Assembly: GCA_903861155.1 (NCBI GenBank)
Contig: CAIOTL010000076.1
Span: 1-37,245, forward strand
Origin: an uncultured Bacteroidota bacterium
GTDB taxonomy: Bacteria; Bacteroidota; Bacteroidia; Flavobacteriales; Flavobacteriaceae
Direction: 5' to 3'
Length of the DNA: 37,245 nucleotides
Within the stretch, counting starts at the first letter, position 1; every line of letters begins with the position of its first letter. Positions 1 through 7,834 of the stretch are shown piece by piece. The translations under genes were made by a program, and so were the position numbers. The notes beneath the pieces are model-generated. The model was not told the origin of the DNA. It saw nothing but the letters and a program-made list of their open reading frames with translations, and searched no databases.

Positions 1-40
1 ACCATCAAAAAGCCACTCAACAAGTACACTTAGATTGCAT

Positions 41-70
41 AAAAAAAGCCTCACATTGCTGTAAGGCTTG
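41..70 (-). terminator. Rho-independent terminator of tRNA-Ala
   Basis: On the minus strand, just after the tRNA 3' end, AAGCCT (69-64) pairs with AGGCTT (51-46) and two further pairs form beyond one mismatch. A run of seven T (47-41) follows. It is placed to end the tRNA transcript. Confidence 0.75.
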
Positions 71-77
71 GTATTAC

Positions 78-154
78 TGGTGGAGAATATCGGATTCGAA
101 CCGACCACCTCTTGCCTGCCAGGCAAGCGCTCTAGCCAAATGAGCTAATCCCCC
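78..154 (-). tRNA. tRNA-Ala (anticodon GGC)
   Basis: Read on the minus strand, a full cloverleaf folds. The acceptor stem starts GGGGGAT and closes with ATTCTCC. The D arm is GCTC/GAGC. The anticodon stem CTTGC/GCAAG encloses loop CTGGCAG, which gives anticodon GGC (alanine). The T arm contains GGTTCGAATCC. The 3' CCA is encoded in the DNA (78-80). The gene has its own promoter (166-197) and terminator (41-70), so it is probably transcribed alone. Confidence 0.95.
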
Positions 155-165
155 AAACTAGGGCG

Positions 166-197
166 CAAATATAACATTTTAAAATAGTATAATGCAA
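166..197 (-). promoter_or_regulatory. Promoter of tRNA-Ala
   Basis: On the minus strand, TTG (197-195) is followed after 21 nt by TATATTTG (173-166). This matches the Bacteroidota sigma consensus TTG-N17-23-TAnnTTTG. The tRNA 5' end lies 12 nt further downstream. Confidence 0.7.
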
Positions 198-280
198 ATT
201 TCGAAAAACAAATTGATCCTATTCGAAAAAAAAGCACACGCTTCCCTTAATATTTTTAACTTTACATCAAAATTGGTGAA

Positions 281-1045
281 ATGACAAATCAAAACCCAAA
301 CGGTGTACTCATCACAACAATAGAAAACACTGTTGCAACCCTTGAATTTGGACATCCGGCGAGCAATTCTTTTCCGTCGAACTTGCTTGACCGCTTGACA
401 AATGAACTCAATAGTTTGAGCGATAATCCCATTGTTTCGGTGATTGTTTTGAAAAGTAGTGGCTCGGGAGCTTTTTGTGCAGGTGCTTCTTTTGACGAAC
501 TCAAATCGGTTTCCAATCTAGAAGAAGCCATTAAATTCTTTTCAGGATTTGCCAATGTATTGAATGCGATGCGTAATTGTTCGAAAATAATCATTGGTCG
601 CATTCACGGAAAAGCCGTTGGTGGTGGTGTTGGCATTGCCGCCACTTGTGATTATGCTTTGGCAACAAGCGGAAGCGACATCAAATTATCCGAACTGGCG
701 ATTGGAATTGGCCCTTTCGTAATTGAACCTGCCGTTATCCGAAAAATAGGAAAAAGCGCTATGGCTGAAATGACTTTGGAAACGAAATGGAAAACCGCTA
801 CTTGGGCAAACCAAAAAGGATTGTATGCCAAAGTGTTTGAAACCACAGCAGAGTTAGACGTTGAAATAATGGTTTTCGCCAATAAATTAGCTAGTTACAA
901 TCCGGATGCTTTAATCGAAATAAAAAAAATGTTTTGGGAAGGAACCGAGATTTGGAAGAATTTGCTTTATGAAAGAGCTGAAATATCGGGAAAATTATTG
1001 CTTTCGGATTTTTCTAGAAAGGCACTAAATCAATTTAAAAAATAA
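281..1045 (+). CDS. Enoyl-CoA hydratase/isomerase family protein
   Basis: This is a 254-residue crotonase-fold protein, the usual length for soluble hydratases/isomerases acting on acyl-CoA thioesters. The CoA-binding and oxyanion-hole segments are visible as FCAGASFDEL (65-74) and GKAVGGGVGIA (110-120). The catalytic glutamate equivalent to rat crotonase Glu164 is present at E138 (in LSELAIG). The position equivalent to Glu144 is glycine (G118), so classic two-glutamate hydration is doubtful and an isomerase or other crotonase reaction is possible. The ATG at 281 follows a weak TAACTTTA element (257-264). The stop is 3 nt before the next small gene, which suggests co-transcription. The exact substrate cannot be read from sequence. 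Confidence 0.85.
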   Translation: MTNQNPNGVLITTIENTVATLEFGHPASNSFPSNLLDRLTNELNSLSDNPIVSVIVLKSSGSGAFCAGASFDELKSVSNLEEAIKFFSGFANVLNAMRNCSKIIIGRIHGKAVGGGVGIAATCDYALATSGSDIKLSELAIGIGPFVIEPAVIRKIGKSAMAEMTLETKWKTATWANQKGLYAKVFETTAELDVEIMVFANKLASYNPDALIEIKKMFWEGTEIWKNLLYERAEISGKLLLSDFSRKALNQFKK

Positions 1046-1048
1046 TCA

Positions 1049-1225
1049 ATGACACATCTCTTCTTGCCTTTGTTACAAGTAAATGTTGCCGAAAAATTAA
1101 AGACAGCACCTGACAACAGTTATGAAACCGGAGTGTTGATTGGCTCATTTCTTCCATTCATTTTATTGGTTGGTGTTGCCTATTGGATGTATTATCGAGC
1201 GAAAGAAGCAGACAAAAAAAAGTAG
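1049..1225 (+). CDS. Small single-pass membrane protein, unknown function
   Basis: This 58-residue reading frame starts at ATG 1049, 3 nt after the preceding stop, and ends at TAG 1225. It has a short hydrophobic N-terminus (THLFLPLLQ), a polar stretch, then one clear membrane segment around residues 29-48 (GVLIGSFLPFILLVGVAYWM). A basic tail follows (YYRAKEADKKK). The tight spacing, the sensible hydrophobic profile and the positive-inside tail make it more likely real than chance. I recognise no family. A longer overlapping frame (1140-1322) has no such features and I do not believe it is a gene. Confidence 0.6.
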   Translation: MTHLFLPLLQVNVAEKLKTAPDNSYETGVLIGSFLPFILLVGVAYWMYYRAKEADKKK

Positions 1226-1257
1226 ATGTATTAATTTTGAACACAAAATAAAACAGA

Positions 1258-1710
1258 ATGAGCAAAATCAGAATCACAAAGAAGTTCAGTTTCGAAACCG
1301 GACACGCCTTGTATGGTTATGACGGGAAATGCAAAAACGTGCACGGACATAGTTATAAATTGTCGGTAACCGTATTAGGAACTCCAATTATAGACCGTAG
1401 CGATGCAAAATTTGGAATGGTTATCGATTTTACGGATTTAAAAAAAATTGTCAAAGAAGAAATCGTCGATCAGTTTGATCACGCCACAGTTTTCAATGAA
1501 ACGACACCTCATATCGAATTGGCAAACGAACTGAAAAATCGTGGTCATCATGTCATTTTAGTCGATTACCAACCCACAAGCGAAAATATGGTGGTCGATT
1601 TTTCGAAACGAATCATTAGCCGATTACCCAAAAACATTGGCCTTTTTTCCTTAAAATTGCAAGAAACAGAATCTTCCTTCGCAGAATGGTTTGCAAGTGA
1701 TAATTTGTAA
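1258..1710 (+). CDS. queD: 6-carboxytetrahydropterin synthase family (QueD)
   Basis: This 150-residue protein belongs to the 6-pyruvoyl-tetrahydropterin synthase/QueD family. QueD converts dihydroneopterin triphosphate to 6-carboxy-tetrahydropterin, the first committed step toward queuosine. The zinc ligands are H16 (FETGHAL) and H29/H31 (VHGHSY). The catalytic Cys is C25 in GKCKNVHGH, and the FDHATVF segment around residue 75 is the family's second catalytic region. A glutamate in LQETESSFAEW near the C-terminus fits the pterin-anchoring position. The ATG lies in an A-rich leader with no Shine-Dalgarno. lpxH follows 23 nt downstream. No other queuosine genes are in the window, so QueD rather than a eukaryotic-type PTPS is inferred from family and host. 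Confidence 0.88.
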   Translation: MSKIRITKKFSFETGHALYGYDGKCKNVHGHSYKLSVTVLGTPIIDRSDAKFGMVIDFTDLKKIVKEEIVDQFDHATVFNETTPHIELANELKNRGHHVILVDYQPTSENMVVDFSKRIISRLPKNIGLFSLKLQETESSFAEWFASDNL

Positions 1711-1733
1711 TTCAAAACCCCTATTTTAGCTTT

Positions 1734-2489
1734 ATGCAAATCACTCCTAACAAAAAAATATATTTCGCCTCCGACCAGCATTTTGGTGCGCCAACTCCCG
1801 AATTGAGTTTTCCAAGAGAACAAAAATTCGTCGCTTGGCTCGACGAAGTCAAGAGAGATGCTGAAGCCATTTTCCTTTTGGGCGATTTATTCGATTTCTG
1901 GTTCGAATACAAAACCGTTATTCCAAAAGGTTTTGTGCGCGTTCTTGGAAAAATAGCCGAGATTCGCGACAGCGGAATTCCCATTTATTTCTTCGTGGGC
2001 AATCACGATTTATGGATGGATGATTATTTCCAGAAAGAATTGAATATTCCCATTTATCGCGATAATCAAGAATATACTTTCAACGGAAAAACCTTCCTGA
2101 TTGGTCACGGTGACGGAAAAGGCCCTGGTGATATGGGTTACAAACGAATGAAAAAAGTGTTTACCAATCCTTTTTCGAAATGGCTATTCCGTTGGCTTCA
2201 TCCTGACATTGGGGTGCGATTGGGACATTATCTTTCGGTGAAAAACAAACTGATTTCCGGTGATGAGGATGTGAAATTCCTTGGCCTAGAAAACGAATGG
2301 CTGATTCTTTATTCCAAAAGAAAACTGGAAACCAAACATTATAATTACCTCGTTTTTGGTCACCGTCATTTACCCATGATTAAAAAGGTTGGCGAAAACT
2401 CCGAGTATGTCAATCTAGGAGACTGGATAGGTTATTTTACATATGGTGTTTTTGACGGCACCACCTTCGAATTAAAAAACTATAAATAA
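1734..2489 (+). CDS. lpxH: UDP-2,3-diacylglucosamine pyrophosphatase
   Basis: This is a 251-residue calcineurin-like metallophosphoesterase of the LpxH type. LpxH hydrolyses UDP-2,3-diacylglucosamine to lipid X at the inner face of the cytoplasmic membrane, in lipid A synthesis. All metal motifs are present: FASDQHFGAP (D14, H16), GDLFDFW (D51), GNHDLW (N90, H91), GHGDG (H125) and FGHRH (H210, H212). Length fits the family (about 240-250). The ATG at 1734 sits 23 nt after queD, so the two may share a message. The TAGCTTTA at 1728-1735 overlaps the ATG and is too close to be its own ordinary promoter. Confidence 0.9.
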   Translation: MQITPNKKIYFASDQHFGAPTPELSFPREQKFVAWLDEVKRDAEAIFLLGDLFDFWFEYKTVIPKGFVRVLGKIAEIRDSGIPIYFFVGNHDLWMDDYFQKELNIPIYRDNQEYTFNGKTFLIGHGDGKGPGDMGYKRMKKVFTNPFSKWLFRWLHPDIGVRLGHYLSVKNKLISGDEDVKFLGLENEWLILYSKRKLETKHYNYLVFGHRHLPMIKKVGENSEYVNLGDWIGYFTYGVFDGTTFELKNYK

Positions 2490-2921
2490 GTACCCTATTT
2501 ATTTTTCTATGCCATTGTATAGGATTATTTTCAATTTGCATACTATTTTAAGTATAATTGAATACTAATTAACAGTTAAAAAAAGTAGTTTTAATAAAAA
2601 TGGAGGTGGTCAATATAAGTGAAATATGCATATTATTATAGATTTTTTTGATTTTAATTCTGAAAGTATTGAGATTTTTGATATGCTAGGCAAATTAAAA
2701 ACGCAAAAATAATTTTCATAAAGAATTAGTGAAAATAGATATCACTGCTTTTTCTGAAGAAATTTACTTTTATACTATCAAAAATGAAAGCGGGAAAATA
2801 AATAGTAAATAGGAAGCTTATTAAAAATTAAATTTTAATGTTTTGTAAATTCAAAAAGTGTTTCCGAGATACACTTTGGATAAAAGATAAACAAAACCTA
2901 AATATTCTAAAAACATTAAAA
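2490..2921. other. AT-rich intergenic region holding a T9SS remnant
   Basis: This stretch between lpxH and the next gene has no intact gene. It is visibly richer in A+T than its neighbours. Its right half carries a broken type IX sorting domain, listed separately. Nothing else is recognisable, and I see no clear TAnnTTTG promoter for the downstream gene. Confidence 0.6.
2626..2812 (+). pseudogene. Degraded T9SS C-terminal sorting domain
   Basis: Frame one (2626-2712) reads ...DFNSESIEIFDMLGK then LKTQK and a stop. Shifting by +1, the frame at 2729-2812 reads VKIDITAFSEEIYFYTIK followed by NESGKINSK and a stop. Together these match the end of type A T9SS sorting domains: an 'I.IYDMLGK' strand, a 'DIS.L..GIYFY.I' strand and a basic final strand. 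The two halves are separated by a stop and a frameshift, and no cargo domain remains upstream, where a TGA at 2620 closes the frame. This is what is left of a secreted-protein gene that decayed. The family assignment rests on pattern recognition, not a search. Confidence 0.7.
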
Positions 2922-4364
2922 ATGAAAAAATTAGTTTTACTTTCACTAGCCATTGTGATTTGCAATATGAATAATGCTGACGGACAGAATCCAAAACAAG
3001 ACTTGTCGAAAGGAAATTATTTGTTAATGCAAAAACGCTTTCAGATAGAAGCATGGTCATACCCTAATTTTGTAGTAAATGGAGTTTTGGAAGATAGATT
3101 TAATCCTAGTTTTTATGCAACATCAAATTTTACTTCGTTTGGATTAACCAATTCTGTATTAGAAGATTACCCTGCCGAAGTGCAGAATAAGCCTTGGTCT
3201 AGAATTGAAGAAGTTCATCATGGATTATCTGTATTCGAAAATACAAAAATAAATACTTTATTCAGATTACAATTTGAGGATGACAATCTAAATCCAACCA
3301 ATACTGAATTAGTTCAATCTGCCAATTTATGGTTTCATAATAAACGTAATAACCCAGCATTTGATAAAACTATATTAAGTTTAGATTTACCTTTTTCCAA
3401 TTATGGCTCTGAGTTTGCTGGTCAGTTAAAAAATATGGTAAGTCTCTTAAGACCAGATTTAATTATGTTCAATAGATATCCATGGCAAAAAAGCGACTTA
3501 TACAATCCTGTAAAATTACTTTATGGATGGTATGGAATGCTTATTTATTATAGAAATATTGCATTAAAAGGTTATGATGGGACAGGGAATACTCCTATTC
3601 CTTTTGGTGCTTATACACAAACTTGGTTAGCATATAAAAATACACCTCCATCCTATTCGCAATTGAGACTCAACAATTTTGGGTCATTGGCATTTGGTGC
3701 TAAAGTATTATCAGCATTTGTATATAATGATTACCCTGGTGATGCTGCTAATCCATTTAAAACTATTTTATTTAAAAATGAGCTCCCTACCCAGCAGTTT
3801 TATCAACAAGCTGAAATTAACCGACAGATAATTAATCTAGGACCAGCGCTGTTACAATTACAAACAAGTGATATTAGGTTTATCCATAGGAAATCAACTT
3901 CTGTTTTTCCAGGAGGAACAGATATTTCAACTCTTAAATGGGTTGAAATAGCCAAACCTCGCCCTGACCCATATTTAAATGATGTTATAGCTAAACGTGT
4001 AGAACCACGTAATGGAGAAAATGGAGATTTAATAGTCGGCTATTTTAAACCCATCCATAAATCGTTAGATGGAACTAACACAACTAAAGAAAACTATTTC
4101 ATGATAGTTAATGGACTTTATGGAGATGATAGTATATCTACAACCCAAAATATCCGTTTGCATTTTAATTTTGGAACAGTTTCAACTATAAATAGCATAT
4201 TGCGGATTAATCGTCTAACAGGAAAAGTAGAAGTTCTCCCTTTGATAAAAGAAAGTACCCTAGGAAACAAATATTATTTTGATTTATTACTTAATGGAGG
4301 TGAAGGAGATTTGTTTAAATATAATGATGGAGTACCATTTGTCGGTTTTTACCAATCTAAGTAA
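2922..4364 (+). CDS. Secreted glycoside-hydrolase-like protein, function unknown
   Basis: I place the start at ATG 2922, not the upstream ATG at 2838, because a signal peptide begins there: MKKLVLLSLAIVIC, then cleavage near NADGQ. The mature protein is about 455 residues. Three features suggest a TIM-barrel glycoside-hydrolase-like fold: RPDLIMFNRYPW, a later IPFGAYTQTWL strand, and LRLNNFGSLAFGAKVLSAFVY. This last resembles the 'LRLQ...ALAYGAKGI.YF' helix-strand of several secreted GH-like families. The C-terminus looks like a small beta domain ending in GGEGDLFKYND. I cannot assign catalytic acids, a GH family or a substrate. The intact protein has no T9SS sorting tail, although such tails lie broken on both sides. 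Codon use is more A/T-biased than the neighbours, consistent with acquired or fast-evolving DNA. Confidence 0.6.
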   Translation: MKKLVLLSLAIVICNMNNADGQNPKQDLSKGNYLLMQKRFQIEAWSYPNFVVNGVLEDRFNPSFYATSNFTSFGLTNSVLEDYPAEVQNKPWSRIEEVHHGLSVFENTKINTLFRLQFEDDNLNPTNTELVQSANLWFHNKRNNPAFDKTILSLDLPFSNYGSEFAGQLKNMVSLLRPDLIMFNRYPWQKSDLYNPVKLLYGWYGMLIYYRNIALKGYDGTGNTPIPFGAYTQTWLAYKNTPPSYSQLRLNNFGSLAFGAKVLSAFVYNDYPGDAANPFKTILFKNELPTQQFYQQAEINRQIINLGPALLQLQTSDIRFIHRKSTSVFPGGTDISTLKWVEIAKPRPDPYLNDVIAKRVEPRNGENGDLIVGYFKPIHKSLDGTNTTKENYFMIVNGLYGDDSISTTQNIRLHFNFGTVSTINSILRINRLTGKVEVLPLIKESTLGNKYYFDLLLNGGEGDLFKYNDGVPFVGFYQSK

Positions 4365-4451
4365 TTAGAATAAAATAATGTCGTATCTTTTTTATACCTA
4401 AAATAATATTCATATAGAGCTTATTATGAGATATGGCACTTATAAAATAAG

Positions 4452-4490
4452 ATGTCAGTATCAAATGAAAATTTAATTTGATACTGACAT
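4452..4490. repeat. Perfect 15-bp inverted repeat, possible bidirectional terminator
   Basis: ATGTCAGTATCAAAT (4452-4466) and its exact reverse complement (4476-4490) flank a 9-nt loop. No T-run follows on either strand, so a classic intrinsic terminator is doubtful. The position between convergent genes would still suit transcript 3'-end formation. The right arm overlaps the start of the T9SS remnant. Confidence 0.6.
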
Positions 4491-4578
4491 AATTGAATTA
4501 GGCCATTTATCCCGCGGAATTTATATATTCAAAATTTGGGATAATAAAAAATAGCCTTTTAAAGTGGTAAAAAAATAA
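4477..4578 (+). pseudogene. Second degraded T9SS C-terminal sorting domain
   Basis: In one frame the sequence reads FDTDIIELGHLSRGIYIF then KIWDNKK, an in-frame TAG (4552-4554), PFKVVKK and TAA (4576-4578). This closely follows the last strands of type A T9SS sorting domains ('..DLS.L..GIYI.KI.D......KVIKK'). The TAG interrupts the final turn, and a TAA in the same frame just upstream (4473-4475) cuts it off from any cargo. It lies about 110 bp after the stop of the GH-like gene, so it could be that gene's former tail or the end of another lost gene. Confidence 0.7.
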
Positions 4579-4713
4579 ATCTAGATAGTATAGAGATTTA
4601 TTAAAACGGATACATCCAGTGGACAAAAATAACAATAAGGAAAAACAGATTATAAATAGTCTATTGCATAACACTAAAGCGAATAATGTTTTACGAAAAA
4701 ACTTTTAAAATAT

Positions 4714-5982
4714 TTATTCCTGATTCTCATGTTCATCTAAATCTTTTTGCAAATCCAAATTCCTGAACGAAGGCAGTTTTGCTCCAGTGAAAAGCACTAC
4801 TAAAAGTGTCATGCTTCCGCCAAAAACAACTGCCGAAACCGTTCCCATCAACTTTGCGGTCAATCCACTTTCGAAAGCACCCAATTCATTGGACGAACCC
4901 ACAAATATTGAATTTACTGCCGCCACTCGACCACGCATCTGGTCTGGAGTTTTGAGCTGCAAAATAGTTTGACGAATCACCACCGAAATTCCATCGGCTA
5001 CGCCACTGAAAAATAAGGCGAGTACCGACAACCAAAAAATGGTGGAAATCCCGAAAACTATGATACAAATCCCGAAGGCAAAAATGGCCATCAAAAGTTT
5101 CTTTCCTGCATTTTTATACAAAGGAACATAGGCCGAAATGAACATTGTCAACAAAGCGCCCACTGCTGGCGCAGCTCTTAAAACACCAAAACCTTCGGGT
5201 CCAACTTTTAGAATATCCTGGGCGAAAATAGGCAAAAGCGCCACTGCTCCACCAAAAAGAACCGCTACCATGTCGAGAGTTAAAGCCCCAAAAATAGTTT
5301 TGTTGGTGAAAACAAATTTCACGCCTTCCTTCAAACTTTCCAGTATGGGTTCGCCAATTTTTTTGTTCAAAATAGGTTTGGTTGCAATTTGTGTCAATAG
5401 TATCAATGCCAAAAGGGAACATCCAAAAACAAAGCACATTGACCAGTGAACCCCCAGCAAAGTGATGGAAAACCCCGCTACTGATGGCCCCATAACGGCA
5501 CCAATTTGCCAAAACGAACTACTCCAAGTTGCTGCGTTGGGATACACTTTTTTGGGAACAATTAATGCCAAGAGCGAAAAGATTGTCGGCCCAAGAAAAG
5601 CCCGAACTAATCCGCCAAGGAAAACCAGAAAATAAATGCCATACAAAATGGTGTTGGTTGCAAAACCGCTCACCACCCTTGGCCATGTCAACAGAAACAT
5701 TCCAAAACTTATTGCCGAAAAGGCCAAAATACATTTAAAAAGCAGTCCTTTCTTCTCCCTTTGGTCCACAATGTGTCCGGCGAAAAGAGCCATGGAAATT
5801 GCCGGAATTACTTCCATTAATCCTATAATTCCCAACGAAAGTGGATTCTTGGTCAAGCTGTACACTTGCCACTCTATAATAATAAATTGCATTGACCAAG
5901 CAAAAACCATGGCGAAACGCAACAATAAAAATGTATTGAATTCTTTGTAACGCAAGGCTGCGTAGGGATCTTTTTTCTTCAT
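4714..5982 (-). CDS. MFS transporter, EntS-like exporter family
   Basis: This 422-residue membrane protein has about 12 hydrophobic segments and no signal peptide. It begins MKKKDPYAALRYKEFNTFLL, typical of the MFS group that includes enterobactin exporter EntS. The loop 2-3 motif is present in altered form as AGHIVDQREKKGLL. The second half contains QLKTPDQMRGRVAAVNSIFVG, the strongly conserved 'P..MRGRV.A.' stretch of this group. It starts 15 nt after the recJ stop on the same strand, so it is probably co-transcribed with recJ. Substrate is unknown; no siderophore genes lie nearby. Confidence 0.85.
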   Translation of the reverse strand: MKKKDPYAALRYKEFNTFLLLRFAMVFAWSMQFIIIEWQVYSLTKNPLSLGIIGLMEVIPAISMALFAGHIVDQREKKGLLFKCILAFSAISFGMFLLTWPRVVSGFATNTILYGIYFLVFLGGLVRAFLGPTIFSLLALIVPKKVYPNAATWSSSFWQIGAVMGPSVAGFSITLLGVHWSMCFVFGCSLLALILLTQIATKPILNKKIGEPILESLKEGVKFVFTNKTIFGALTLDMVAVLFGGAVALLPIFAQDILKVGPEGFGVLRAAPAVGALLTMFISAYVPLYKNAGKKLLMAIFAFGICIIVFGISTIFWLSVLALFFSGVADGISVVIRQTILQLKTPDQMRGRVAAVNSIFVGSSNELGAFESGLTAKLMGTVSAVVFGGSMTLLVVLFTGAKLPSFRNLDLQKDLDEHENQE

Positions 5983-5997
5983 TTAATGGACAAATAA

Positions 5998-7686
5998 TTA
6001 TTTGATGTCTTTCAATCTAAGTTGGATGGAGACTTTCCCGTTCCATTCATTTTCATCAATGCAATACACCGTTTCGAAGGGCTTTTTATTGGTCGCCAAC
6101 TCCATTTTACTCCCCAATCCAAAGCCAATGGCGGCAATACCTTCGGAATTGTTTTGTTTTACAAACAGTTTTAAATGTTCGTCATCGGCGCCCAATTTTT
6201 TAGGATAACCGGTGTCTTTCACGTTTTTGGTCAAGAAAACCGGCGTCATATTTTGCGGGCCAAATGGCTCGAATTGTTTCAGAATCCGAGTCAGTTTTGG
6301 CGTGATATCGTCAAAATTGATTTCGGCATCCACCGAAATTTCTGGAGTTAATGAATCGGGATGAATGGTTTCTTCGACTACTTTTTCGAAAGCATCTTTA
6401 AATAATGAATAATTCTCCTCTAACAAAGTCATTCCTGCCGCATAAATGTGTCCGCCAAATTGCTCCAAATGTTTCGAACAAGCTTCCAGGGCGTTATAGA
6501 CATCAAAACCTTTTACAGAACGTGCCGAAGCTGCATATTTATCGCCACTTTTGGTAAAAACTAATGTCGGACGATAATACGTTTCTATCAATCGCGAAGC
6601 CACAATTCCTATAACACCTTTGTGCCAATCTTCTTGAAAAACCACCGTTGTAAATCGCTCTTTTTCGTCGTTTTCTATGATTTGACCCAAAGCTTCTTTG
6701 GTGATTTGCTTGTCTAAATCTTTCCTTTCAGAATTATATGCTTCAATTTCGGAGGCAAATTGTTGCGCTTGCTCGAAATCAAATTCCGACAATAATTCCA
6801 CCGCGTGATTGCCGTGTTTGATGCGTCCCGCCGCGTTGATTCTTGGCGCAATGATAAAAACAACATCGGTAATATCTAAAGTTTGTTTTTTTATTTGATG
6901 AATTAAAGCTTTGATTCCAGGTCTTGGATCGGAATTAATGACTTGCAAACCAAAATGAGCCAAAATCCTATTTTCGCCAGTCATCGGCACAATGTCGGCG
7001 GCAATCGCAGTGGCCACCAAATCTAAATAGGAAGTCAAATCTTCTATAGTTTGATTTCGATTTTCACCCAATGCCTGAATCAATTTGAAACCAATGCCAC
7101 AACCACACAATTCGTCATATGGATAAGTACAATCGTACCGTTTTGGATCTAAAACCGCCACAGCTTCGGGTAAAAATTCTCCCGGTCGGTGGTGGTCGCA
7201 AATAATAAAATCGATGTGTCGCTCTTTGGCGTACTCCACGTGATTGATGGATTTAATTCCGCAATCCAACGCAATAATCAGCGAAAAACCATTGTCATCG
7301 GCAAAGTCGATTCCCTTGAAAGAAATGCCATAACCTTCGTCATATCGATCCGGTATATAGGTGGCAACATTTGGATAATAGGTTCTCAAATAGGACGAAA
7401 CCAGCGAAACCGCTGTCGTTCCATCAACATCGTAATCGCCAAAAACGAGAATATTTTCACCCTTTTCAATCGCCAATTCGATGCGCTTAACCGCTCTATC
7501 CATATCTTTCATCAAGTACGGATTGTGCAAATCGTCTAAAGTGGGACGGAAAAACTGCCGTGCTTCTTCATACGTTTCGATACCGCGTTGCACGAGAAGC
7601 GTTGCCACAAAATCTTCCACGTTCAAAGATTTGGCAAGATGCCTTACTTTTTCTTCCGAAGGTTTTGGTTTGATGGTCCAGCGCAT
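5998..7686 (-). CDS. recJ: Single-stranded-DNA-specific exonuclease RecJ
   Basis: This is a 562-residue DHH-family 5'-3' exonuclease acting in recombination and mismatch repair. The motifs are in order: GDYDVDGTTA (83-92, motif I), ALDCG (139-143), CDHHRPGE (163-170, the DHH motif), NAAGRIKHGNHAVELL, and the DHHA1 motif QFGGHIYAAGMTL. The C-terminal OB-like region is present. Length fits the family. A candidate -7 element TAAATTTG lies at 7728-7721 on the minus strand, about 35 nt before the ATG, without a clear -33 box. The MFS gene follows closely. Confidence 0.95.
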   Translation of the reverse strand: MRWTIKPKPSEEKVRHLAKSLNVEDFVATLLVQRGIETYEEARQFFRPTLDDLHNPYLMKDMDRAVKRIELAIEKGENILVFGDYDVDGTTAVSLVSSYLRTYYPNVATYIPDRYDEGYGISFKGIDFADDNGFSLIIALDCGIKSINHVEYAKERHIDFIICDHHRPGEFLPEAVAVLDPKRYDCTYPYDELCGCGIGFKLIQALGENRNQTIEDLTSYLDLVATAIAADIVPMTGENRILAHFGLQVINSDPRPGIKALIHQIKKQTLDITDVVFIIAPRINAAGRIKHGNHAVELLSEFDFEQAQQFASEIEAYNSERKDLDKQITKEALGQIIENDEKERFTTVVFQEDWHKGVIGIVASRLIETYYRPTLVFTKSGDKYAASARSVKGFDVYNALEACSKHLEQFGGHIYAAGMTLLEENYSLFKDAFEKVVEETIHPDSLTPEISVDAEINFDDITPKLTRILKQFEPFGPQNMTPVFLTKNVKDTGYPKKLGADDEHLKLFVKQNNSEGIAAIGFGLGSKMELATNKKPFETVYCIDENEWNGKVSIQLRLKDIK

Positions 7687-7834
7687 AATTGATTACGAAT
7701 TCTGATTTTGTGTGATGGAACAAATTTAGTTTAAATTACTGTAAATCTATTTTTAAATTGAAACAATTCAATCCATAAATTTAGAGTATTATTTGCTATT
7801 TTTGGTTATAGTATTTTGAACCTAATTAAAAAAA

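Larger units (their letters stand above)
4365..4713. other. AT-rich intergenic region between convergent genes
   Basis: This is about 350 bp between the GH-like gene and the converging MFS gene. It contains a perfect 15-bp inverted repeat (4452-4490) and a second broken T9SS tail (about 4476-4578), both listed separately. The remaining 4580-4713 shows no coding pattern I can recognise. Confidence 0.6.

Noticed and set aside
1140..1322. A 60-residue plus-strand frame rich in basic residues overlapping the start of queD
   Set aside because: It overlaps both the better small membrane protein and the queD start, and shows no domain, signal or sensible composition.
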